The notes under the pieces are model-generated. The model was given only the letters and a program-made list of their open reading frames with translations, did not search any database and was not told the origin of the DNA. Positions 53,763 through 64,000 of a stretch of 64,000 nt of DNA are shown here, in pieces; the stretch's first letter is position 1; every line of letters begins with the position of its first letter. The stretch lies in contig OZ059900.1 of assembly GCA_964057225.1 (NCBI GenBank), positions 10,426,501-10,490,500 of the forward strand. The letters run 5' to 3'. The position numbers and the translations under genes were made by a program. Source of the DNA: Auanema rhodensis. Lineage: Eukaryota > Nematoda > Chromadorea > Rhabditida > Rhabditidae.

Positions 53763-56737
53763 TTCCGTGCATAGGAACGCATATGAGTATCTTTCTTTTT
53801 GGAATCCCCTCGAAAGAGCGGGACATCAGCATATCAAAGCTTCAGATATAACAGGGTTGTAATATCTACAGCCTTCTTTAAAGAAAACAGCGGATTCAAA
53901 AGAAATAAAATAAACTGTACTTTGCTTTCATCTACAGTATGTATAGTTACATATATACATATAATTAACTTCCATATGATTACGTACATTTCGGGAGAGT
54001 GAGATATGGTTACCGAAAACTCGAATGATATACGGATATCACCATCATAGGCCATGTTGCATGATGTTATACAGTCAACTTCTCTGGTTCCTTTGCAATA
54101 TTCCGTGAAAATCTTTCGCCTTTTACTAAAGATTTCCGTGCATAGGAACGCATATGAGTATCTTTCTTTTTGGAATCCCCTCGAAAGAGCGGGACATCAG
54201 CATATCAAAGCTTCAGATATAACAGGGTTGTAATATCTACAGCCTTCTTTAAAGAAAACAGCGGATTCAAAAGAAATAAAATAAACTGTAGTTTGCTTTC
54301 ATCTACAGTATGTATAGTTACATATATACATATAATTAACTTCCATATGATTACGTACATTTCGGGAGAGTGAGATATGGTTACCGAAAACTCGAATGAT
54401 ATACGGATATCACCATCATAGGCCATGTTGCATGATGTTATACAGTCAACTTCTCTGGTTCCTTTGCAATATTCCGTGAAAATCTTTCGCCTTTTACTAA
54501 AGATTTCCGTGCATAGGAACGCATATGAGTATCTTTCTTTTTGGAATCCCCTCGAAAGAGCGGGACATCAGCATATCAAAGCTTCAGATATAACAGGGTT
54601 GTAATATCTACAGCCTTCTTTAAAGAAAACAGCGGATTCAAAAGAAATAAAATAAACTGTAGTTTGCTTTCATCTACAGTATGTATAGTTACATATATAC
54701 ATATAATTAACTTCCATATGATTACGTACATTTCGGGAGAGTGAGATATGGTTACCGAAAACTCGAATGATATACGGATATCACCATCATAGGCCATGTT
54801 GCATGATGTTATACAGTCAACTTCTCTGGTTCCTTTGCAATATTCCGTGAAAATCTTTCGCCTTTTACTAAAGATTTCCGTGCATAGGAACGCATATGAG
54901 TATCTTTCTTTTTGGAATCCCCTCGAAAGAGCGGGACATCAGCATATCAAAGCTTCAGATATAACAGGGTTGTAATCAGCCTTCTTTAAAGAAAACAGCG
55001 GATTCAAAAGAAATAAAATAAACTGTAGTTTGCTTTCATCTACAGTATGTATAGTTACATATATACATATAATTAACTTCCATATGATTACGTACATTTC
55101 GGGAGAGTGAGATATGGTTACCGAAAACTCGAATGATATACGGATATCACCATCATAGGCCATGTTGCATGATGTTATACAGTCAACTTCTCTGGTTCCT
55201 TTGCAATATTCCGTGAAAATCTTTCGCCTTTTACTAAAGATTTCCGTGCATAGGAACGCATATGAGTATCTTTCTTTTTGGAATCCCCTCGAAAGAGCGG
55301 GACATCAGCATATCAAAGCTTCAGATATAACAGGGTTGTAATATCTACAGCCTTCTTTAAAGAAAACAGCGGATTCAAAAGAAATAAAATAAACTGTAGT
55401 TTGCTTTCATCTACAGTATGTATAGTTACATATATACATATAATTAAGTTCCATGTCATTACGTACATTTCGGGAGAGTGAGATATGGTTACCGAAAACT
55501 CGAATGATATACGGATATCACCATCATAGGCCATGTTGCATGATGTTATACAGTCAACTTCTCTGGTTCCTTTGCAATATTCCGTGAAAATCTTTCGCCT
55601 TTTACTAAAGATTTCCGTGCATAGGAACGCATATGAGTATCTTTCTTTTTGGAATCCCCTCGAAAGAGCGGGACATCAGCATATCAAAGCTTCAGATATA
55701 ACAGGGTTGTAATATCTACAGCCTTCTTTAAAGAAAACAGCGGATTCAAAAGAAATAAAATAAACTGTAGTTTGCTTTCATCTACAGTATGTATAGTTAC
55801 ATATATACATATAATTAACTTCCATATGATTACGTACATTTCGGGAGAGTGAGATATGGTTACCGAAAACTCGAATGATATACGGATATCACCATCATAG
55901 GCCATGTTGCATGATGTTATACAGTCAACTTCTCTGGTTCCTTTGCAATATTCCGTGAAAATCTTTCGCCTTTTACTAAAGATTTCCGTGCATAGGAACG
56001 CATATGAGTATCTTTCTTTTTGGAATCCCCTCGAAAGAGCGGGACATCAGCATATCAAAGCTTCAGATATAACAGGGTTGTAATCAGCCTTCTTTAAAGA
56101 AAACAGCGGATTCAAAAGAAATAAAATAAACTGTAGTTTGCTTTCATCTACAGTATGTATAGTTACATATATACATATAATTAACTTCCATATGATTACG
56201 TACATTTCGGGAGAGTGAGATATGGTTACCGAAAACTCGAATGATATACGGATATCACCATCATAGGCCATGTTGCATGATGTTATACAGTCAACTTCTC
56301 TGGTTCCTTTGCAATATTCCGTGAAAATCTTTCGCCTTTTACTAAAGATTTCCGTGCATAGGAACGCATATGAGTATCTTTCTTTTTGGAATCCCCTCGA
56401 AAGAGCGGGACATCAGCATATCAAAGCTTCAGATATAACAGGGTTGTAATATCTACAGCCTTCTTTAAAGAAAACAGCGGATTCAAAAGAAATAAAATAA
56501 ACTGTAGTTTGCTTTCATCTACAGTATGTATAGTTACATATATACATATAATTAACTTCCATATGATTACGTACATTTCGGGAGAGTGAGATATGGTTAC
56601 CGAAAACTCGAATGATATACGGATATCACCATCATAGGCCATGTTGCATGATGTTATACAGTCAACTTCTCTGGTTCCTTTGCAATATTCCGTGAAAATC
56701 TTTCGCCTTTTACTAAAGATTTCCGTGCATAGGAACG
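53763..56737 (+). repeat. Locally homogenised block sharing CATAGGAACG
   Basis: Nine consecutive monomers carry CATAGGAACG instead of CATAGGGACG. The same variant appears in four consecutive monomers at about 25658-26764, in two at 50444-50818, and not elsewhere that I saw, which marks related segments dispersed over 30 kb. Confidence 0.8.
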
Positions 56738-57498
56738 CATATGAGTATCTTTCTTTTTGGAATCCCCTCGAAAGAGCGGGACATCAGCATATCAAAGCTT
56801 CAGATATAACAGGGTTGTAATATCTACAGCCTTCTTTAAAGAAAACAGCGGATTCAAAAGAAATAAAATAAACTGTAGTTTGCTTTCATCTACAGTATGT
56901 ATAGTTACATATATACATATAATTAACTTCCATATGATTACGTACATTTCGGGAGAGTGAGATATGGTTACCGAAAACTCGAATGATATACGGATATCAC
57001 CATCATAGGCCATGTTGCATGATGTTATACCGTCAACTTCTCTGGTTCCTTTGCAATATTCCGTGAAAATCTTTCGCCTTTTACTAAAGATTTCCGTGCA
57101 TAGGGACGCATATGAGTATCTTTCTTTTTGGAATCCCCTCGAAAGAGCGGGACATCAGCATATCAAAGCTTCAGATATAACAGGGTTGTAATATCTACAG
57201 CCTTCTTTGAAGAAAACAGCGGATTCAAAAGAAATAAAATAAACTGTAGTTTGCTTTCATCTACAGTATGTATAGTTACATATATACATATAATTAACTT
57301 CCATATGATTACGTACATTTCGGGAGAGTGAGATATGGTTACCGAAAACTCGAATGATATACGGATATCACCATCATAGGCCATGTTGCATGATGTTATA
57401 CAGTCAACTTCTCTGGTTCCTTTGCAATATTCCGTGAAAATCTTTCGCCTTTTACTAAAGATTTCCGTGCATAGGGACGCATATGAGTATCTTTCTTT

Positions 57499-60400
57499 TT
57501 GGAATCCCCTCGAAAGAGCGGGACATCAGCATATCAAAGCTTCAGATATAACAGGGTTGTAATATCTAGAGCCTTCTTTAAAGAAAACAGCGGACTCAAA
57601 AGAAATAAAATAAACTGTAGTTTGCTTTCATCTACAGTATGTATAGTTACATATATACATATAATTAACTTCCATATGATTACGTACATTTCGGGAGAGT
57701 GAGATATGGTTACCGAAAACTCGAATGATATACGGATATCACCATCATAGGCCATGTTGCATGATGTTATACAGTCAACTTCTCTGGTTCCTTTGCAATA
57801 TTCCGTGAAAATCTTTCGCCTTTTACTAAAGATTTCCGTGCATAGGGACGCATATGAGTATCTTTCTTTTTGGAATCCCCTCGAAAGAGCGGGACATCAG
57901 CATATCAAAGCTTCAGATATAACAGGGTTGTAATATCTACAGCCTTCTTTAAAGAAAACAGCGGATTCAAAAGAAATAAAATAAACTGTAGTTTGCTTTC
58001 ATCTACAGTATGTATAGTTACATATATACATATAATTAACTTCCATATGATTACGTACATTTCGGGAGAGTGAGATATGGTTACCGAAAACTCGAATGAT
58101 ATACGGATATCACCATCATAGGCCATGTTGCATGATATTATACAGTCAACTTCTCTGGTTCCTTTGCAATATTCCGTGAAAATCTTTCGCCTTTTACTAA
58201 AGATTTCCGTGCATAGGGACGCATATGAGTATCTTTCTTTTTGGAATCCCCTCGAAAGAGCGGGACATCAGCATATCAAAGCTTCAGATATAACAGGGTT
58301 GTAATATCTACAGCCTTCTTTAAAGAAAACAGCGGATTCAAAAGAAATAAAATAAACTGTAGTTTGCTTTCATCTACAGTATGTATAGTTACATATATAC
58401 ATATAATTAACTTCCATATGATTACGTACATTTCGGGAGAGTGAGATATGGTTACCGAAAACTCGAATGATATACGGATATCACCATCATAGGCCATGTT
58501 GCATGATGTTCTACAGTCAACTTCTCTGGTTCCTTTGCAATATTCCGTGAAAATCTTTCGCCTTTTACTAAAGATTTCCGTGCATAGGGACGCATATGAG
58601 TATCTTTCTTTTTGGAATCCCCTCGAAAGAGCGGGACATCAGCATATCAAAGCTTCAGATATAACAGGGTTGTAATATCTACAGCCTTCTTTAAAGAAAA
58701 CAGCGGATTCAAAAGAAATAAAATAAACTGTAGTTTGCTTTCATCTACAGTATGTATAGTTACATATATACATATAATTAACTTCCATATGATTACGTAC
58801 ATTTCGGGAGAGTGAGATATGGTTACCGAAAACTCGAATGATATACGGATATCACCATCATAGGCCATGTTGCATGATGTTATACAGTCAACTTCTCTGG
58901 TTCCTTTGCAATATTCCGTGAAAATCTTTCGCCTTTTACTAAAGATTTCCGTGCATAGGGACGCATATGAGTATCTTTCTTTTTGGAATCCCCTTGAAAG
59001 AGCGGGACATCAGCATATCAAAGCTTCAGATATAACAGGGTTGTAATATCTACAGCCTTCTTTAAAGAAAACAGCGGACTCAAAAGAAATAAAATAAACT
59101 GTAGTTTGCTTTCATCTACAGTATGTATAGTTACATATATACATATAATTAACTTCCATATGATTACGTACATTTCGGGAGAGTGAGATATGGTTACCGA
59201 AAACTCGAATGATATACGGATATCACCATCATAGGCCATGTTGCATGATGTTATACAGTCAACTTCTCTGGTTCCTTTGCAATATTCCGTGAAAATCTTT
59301 CGCCTTTTACTAAAGATTTCCGTGCATAGGGACGCATATGAGTATCTTTCTTTTTGGAATCCCCTCGAAAGAGCGGGACATCAGCATATCAAAGCTTCAG
59401 ATATAACAGGGTTGTAATATCTACAGCCTTCTTTAAAGAAAACAGCGGATTCAAAAGAAATAAAATAAACTGTAGTTTGCTTTCATCTACAGTATGTATA
59501 GTTACATATATACATATAATTAACTTCCATATGATTACGTACATTTCGGGAGAGTGAGATATGGTTACCGAAAACTCGAATGATATACGGATATCACCAT
59601 CATAGGCCATGTTGCATGATATTATACAGTCAACTTCTCTGGTTCCTTTGCAATATTCCGTGAAAATCTTTCGCCTTTTACTAAAGATTTCCGTGCATAG
59701 GGACGCATATGAGTATCTTTCTTTTTGGAATCCCCTCGAAAGAGCGGGACATCAGCATATCAAAGCTTCAGATATAACAGGGTTGTAATATCTACAGCCT
59801 TCTTTAAAGAAAACAGCGGATTCAAAAGAAATAAAATAAACTGTAGTTTGCTTTCATCTACAGTATGTATAGTTACATATATACATATAATTAACTTCCA
59901 TATGATTACGTACATTTCGGGAGAGTGAGATATGGTTACCGAAAACTCGAATGATATACGGATATCACCATCATAGGCCATGTTGCATGATGTTCTACAG
60001 TCAACTTCTCTGGTTCCTTTGCAATATTCCGTGAAAATCTTTCGCCTTTTACTAAAGATTTCCGTGCATAGGGACGCATATGAGTATCTTTCTTTTTGGA
60101 ATCCCCTCGAAAGAGCGGGACATCAGCATATCAAAGCTTCAGATATAACAGGGTTGTAATATCTACAGCCTTCTTTAAAGAAAACAGCGGATTCAAAAGA
60201 AATAAAATAAACTGTAGTTTGCTTTCATCTACAGTATGTATAGTTACATATATACATATAATTAACTTCCATATGATTACGTACATTTCGGGAGAGTGAG
60301 ATATGGTTACCGAAAACTCGAATGATATACGGATATCACCATCATAGGCCATGTTGCATGATGTTATACAGTCAACTTCTCTGGTTCCTTTGCAATATTC

Positions 60401-60837
60401 CGTGAAAATCTTTCGCCTTTTACTAAAGATTTCCGTGCATAGGGACGCATATGAGTATCTTTCTTTTTGGAATCCCCTTGAAAGAGCGGGACATCAGCAT
60501 ATCAAAGCTTCAGATATAACAGGGTTGTAATATCTACAGCCTTCTTTAAAGAAAACAGCGGACTCAAAAGAAATAAAATAAACTGTAGTTTGCTTTCATC
60601 TACAGTATGTATAGTTACATATATACATATAATTAACTTCCATATGATTACGTACATTTCGGGAGAGTGAGATATGGTTACCGAAAACTCGAATGATATA
60701 CGGATATCACCATCATAGGCCATGTTGCATGATGTTATACAGTCAACTTCTCTGGTTCCTTTGCAATATTCCGTGAAAATCTTTCGCCTTTTACTAAAGA
60801 TTTCCGTGCATAGGGACGCATATGAGTATCTTTCTTT
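57499..60837 (+). repeat. Higher-order repeat: 1484-bp tetramer, two full copies and a third start
   Basis: All monomers here are 371 bp. Markers at exact 1484-base spacing: GCGGACTCAAAAG (57595, 59079, 60563), CATGATATTATAC (58137, 59621), GTTCTACAG (58511, 59995) and CCCCTTGAAAG (58995, 60479). Confidence 0.9.
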
Positions 60838-63429
60838 TTGGAATCCCCTCGAAAGAGCGGGACATCAGCATATCAAAGCTTCAGATATAACAGGGTTGTA
60901 ATCAGCCTTCTTTAAAGAAAACAGCGGATTCAAAAGAAATAAAATAAACTGTAGTTTGCTTTCATCTACAGTATGTATAGTTACATATATACATATAATT
61001 AACTTCCATATGATTACGTACATTTCGGGAGAGTGAGATATGGTTACCGAAAACTCGAATGATATACGGATATCACCATCATAGGCCATGTTGCATGATG
61101 TTATACAGTCAACTTCTCTGGTTCCTTTGCAATATTCCGTGAAAATCTTTCGCCTTTTACTAAAGATTTCCGTGCATAGGGACGCATATGAGTATCTTTC
61201 TTTTTGGAATCCCCTCGAAAGAGCGGGACATCAGCATATCAAAGCTTCAGATATAACAGGGTTGTAATATCTACAGCCTTCTTTAAAGAAAACAGCGGAT
61301 TCAAAAGAAATAAAATAAACTGTAGTTTGCTTTCATCTACAGTATGTATAGTTACATATATACATATAATTAACTTCCATATGATTACGTACATTTCGGG
61401 AGAGTGAGATATGGTTACCGAAAACTCGAATGATATACGGATATCACCATCATAGGCCATGTTGCATGATGTTATACAGTCAACTTCTCTGGTTCCTTTG
61501 CAATATTCCGTGAAAATCTTTCGCCTTTTACTAAAGATTTCCGTGCATAGGGACGCATATGAGTATCTTTCTTTTTGGAATCCCCTCGAAAGAGCGGGAC
61601 ATCAGCATATCAAAGCTTCAGATATAACAGGGTTGTAATATCTACAGCCTTCTTTAAAGAAAACAGCGGATTCAAAAGAAATAAAATAAACTGTAGTTTG
61701 CTTTCATCTACAGTATGTATAGTTACATATATACATATAATTAACTTCCATATGATTACGTACATTTCGGGAGAGTGAGATATGGTTACCGAAAACTCGA
61801 ATGATATACGGATATCACCATCATAGGCCATGTTGCATGATGTTATACAGTCAACTTCTCTGGTTCCTTTGCAATATTCCGTGAAAATCTTTCGCCTTTT
61901 ACTAAAGATTTCCGTGCATAGGGACGCATATGAGTATCTTTCTTTTTGGAATCCCCTCGAAAGAGCGGGACATCAGCATATCAAAGCTTCAGATATAACA
62001 GGGTTGTAATATCTACAGCCTTCTTTAAAGAAAACAGCGGATTCAAAAGAAATAAAATAAACTGTAGTTTGCTTTCATCTACAGTATGTATAGTTACATA
62101 TATACATATAATTAACTTCCATATGATTACGTACATTTCGGGAGAGTGAGATATGGTTACCGAAAACTCGAATGATATACGGATATCACCATCATAGGCC
62201 ATGTTGCATGATGTTATACAGTCAACTTCTCTGGTTCCTTTGCAATATTCCGTGAAAATCTTTCGCCTTTTACTAAAGATTTCCGTGCATAGGGACGCAT
62301 ATGAGTATCTTTCTTTTTGGAATCCCCTCGAAAGAGCGGGACATCAGCATATCAAAGCTTCAGATATAACAGGGTTGTAATATCTACAGCCTTCTTTAAA
62401 GAAAACAGCGGATTCAAAAGAAATAAAATAAACTGTAGTTTGCTTTCATCTACAGTATGTATAGTTACATATATACATATAATTAACTTCCATATGATTA
62501 CGTACATTTCGGGAGAGTGAGATATGGTTACCGAAAACTCGAATGATATACGGATATCACCATCATAGGCCATGTTGCATGATGTTATACAGTCAACTTC
62601 TCTGGTTCCTTTGCAATATTCCGTGAAAATCTTTCGCCTTTTACTAAAGATTTCCGTGCATAGGGACGCATATGAGTATCTTTCTATTTGGAATCCCCTC
62701 GAAAGAGCGGGACATCAGCATATCAAAGCTTCAGATATAACAGGGTTGTAATATCTACAGCCTTCTTTAAAGAAAACAGCGGATTCAAAAGAAATAAAAT
62801 AAACTGTAGTTTGCTTTCATCTACAGTATGTATAGTTACATATATACATATAATTAACTTCCATATGATTACGTACATTTCGGGAGAGTGAGATATGGTT
62901 ACCGAAAACTCGAATGATATACGGATATCACCATCATAGGCCATGTTGCATGATGTTATACAGTCAACTTCTCTGGTTCCTTTGCAATATTCCGTGAAAA
63001 TCTTTCGCCTTTTACTAAAGATTTCCGTGCATAGGGACGCATATGAGTATCTTTCTTTTTGGAATCCCCTCGAAAGAGCGGGACATCAGCATATCAAAGC
63101 TTCAGATATAACAGGGTTGTAATATCTACAGCCTTCTTTAAAGAAAACAGCGGATTCAAAAGAAATAAAATAAACTGTAGTTTGCTTTCATCTACAGTAT
63201 GTATAGTTACATATATACATATAATTAAGTTCCATGTCATTACGTACATTTCGGGAGAGTGAGATATGGTTACCGAAAACTCGAATGATATACAGATATC
63301 ACCATCATAGGCCATGTTGCATGATGTTATACAGTCAACTTCTCTGGTTCCTTTGCAATATTCCGTGAAAATCTTTCGCCTTTTACTAAAGATTTCCGTG
63401 CATAGGGACGCATATGAGTATCTTTCTTT

Positions 63430-63800
63430 TTGGAATCCCCTCGAAAGAGCGGGACATCAGCATATCAAAGCTTCAGATATAACAGGGTTGTAATATCTAC
63501 AGCCTTCTTTAAAGAAAACAGCGGATTCAAAAGAAATAAAATAAACTGTAGTTTGCTTTCATCTACAGTATGTATAGTTACATATATACATATAATTAAC
63601 TTCCATATGATTACGTACATTTCGGGAGAGTGAGATATGGTTACCGAAAACTCGAATGATATACGGATATCACCATCATAGGCCATGTTGCATGATGTTA
63701 TACAGTCAACTTCTCTGGTTCCTTTGCAATATTCCGTGAAAATCTTTCGCCTTTTACTAAAGATTTCCGTGCATAGGGACGCATATGAGTATCTTTCTTT
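63430..63800 (+). repeat. Representative 371-bp monomer with internal inverted repeats
   Basis: A copy of the commonest type. It holds a perfect 12-bp palindrome TTCTTTAAAGAA (63505-63516) and a hairpin of ACTGTAG (63545-63551) with CTACAGT (63563-63569) around an 11-base loop, followed by an A/T alternating stretch TATATACATATAATTAA. The five bases lost in short monomers are ATCTA just upstream, in TAATATCTACAG. The palindrome and hairpin arms are intact in almost all copies; the exceptions noticed are 57210 (TTTGAAGAA), 45372 and 47964 (AAGAAGAC, next to the palindrome), 20263 (CTATAG) and 53919 (CTGTAC). Confidence 0.85.
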
Positions 63801-64000
63801 TTGGAATCCCCTTGAAAGAGCGGGACATCAGCATATCAAAGCTTCAGATATAACAGGGTTGTAATATCTACAGCCTTCTTTAAAGAAAACAGCGGATTCA
63901 AAAGAAATAAAATAAACTGTAGTTTGCTTTCATCTACAGTATGTATAGTTACATATATACATATAATTAACTTCCATATGATTACGTACATTTCGGGAGA

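Larger units (their letters stand above)
5419..64000 (+). repeat. Satellite array 2, 371/366-bp monomer, about 158 copies, continues past the window
   Basis: Satellite identity resumes at AATAAACTGTAG (5419) and never stops. From reference base 5680 to 63801 there are 58,121 bases, equal to 157 x 371 minus 25 x 5 minus 1. I count 25 copies in which AATATCTACAGCC is reduced to AATCAGCC (366 bp) and one copy with a single base missing in its HindIII site near 11646. All copies point the same way. Typical copies differ by a few substitutions. Common two-state sites include AACTTCC/AACTTTC, GTTATACAG/GTTCTACAG, ACATATATAC/ACATGTATAC and AGGGACG/AGGAACG. Nearly every copy has HindIII (AAGCTT), EcoRV (GATATC) and BstEII (GGTTACC) sites and two NdeI sites. 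The array contains no insertion. Its reading frames of 67-74 codons on both strands are incidental. Confidence 0.99.

Noticed and set aside
63440-63460. CENP-B-box-like sequence CTCGAAAGAGCGGGA in each monomer
   Set aside because: It differs from the known core (TTCG, four bases, A, two bases, CGGG) by one base and is one base too short between A and CGGG. Resemblance is weak, and nematode centromeres need not use this motif.
5419-64000. Repeated 73-74 residue minus-strand open frames (starting MAYDGD) and 67-residue plus-strand frames (starting at TTG) in almost every monomer
   Set aside because: They overlap each other on opposite strands, have no promoter or splice context, the plus frame lacks ATG, and their C-termini change with the 5-bp length variant. 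Their persistence follows from homogenisation of the satellite.
5419-64000. CRISPR array
   Set aside because: The unit is 366-371 bp and wholly repetitive, with no unique spacers and no cas genes.
1-64000. A novel multi-gene defence or metabolic system
   Set aside because: Apart from four gene or element fragments in under 4 kb, the window is satellite DNA. No gene cluster exists to support such a claim.

Overview
The window is eukaryotic and most likely nematode. The support is indirect: very short introns (41, 46, 49 and 69 bp) with clean GT..AG borders, a splice acceptor five bases upstream of an in-frame-stopped ATG that looks like a spliced-leader trans-splice site, a polyadenylation signal overlapping a stop codon, an AT-rich base composition, and a CR1/Jockey-type LINE fragment of the kind common in nematodes. 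No bacterial gene organisation, tRNA, rRNA or CRISPR array is visible.

Layout: (1) 1-349, the last three exons of a plus-strand gene of unknown function; (2) 350-526, its 3' flank; (3) 527-2693, a short tandem array of a 371-bp satellite; (4) 2694-5418, a 2.7-kb non-satellite island holding the start of a ubiquitin-like gene, a 5'-truncated LINE, a two-exon gene 3' end and a small MITE-like inverted-repeat element; (5) 5419-64000, the same satellite in the same orientation, running off the window. Between the reference points 5680 and 63801 the length is explained exactly by 157 monomers: 371 bp by default, 25 copies of 366 bp (five bases missing at one fixed site) and one copy of 370 bp.

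The satellite is the dominant feature, over 94% of the window. It is strictly head-to-tail, very homogeneous, and has patchy higher-order structure: linked variants recur at 737, 742, 1479, 1484, 2592, 3700 and 9987 bp, which records successive local and long-range segmental amplifications. The satellite stops and resumes around the island at nearly the same point of the monomer (about 29 bases missing), so the island looks inserted into, or engulfed by, one array.

No operon or defence system is supported. The genic remnants in the island could be one gene (ubiquitin-like 5' exons plus 3' exons) split by the LINE. The real interest is satellite evolution, the island, and the structured LINE 3' end. 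The many 67-74 residue open frames in the array are by-products of the repeat and are not annotated as genes.
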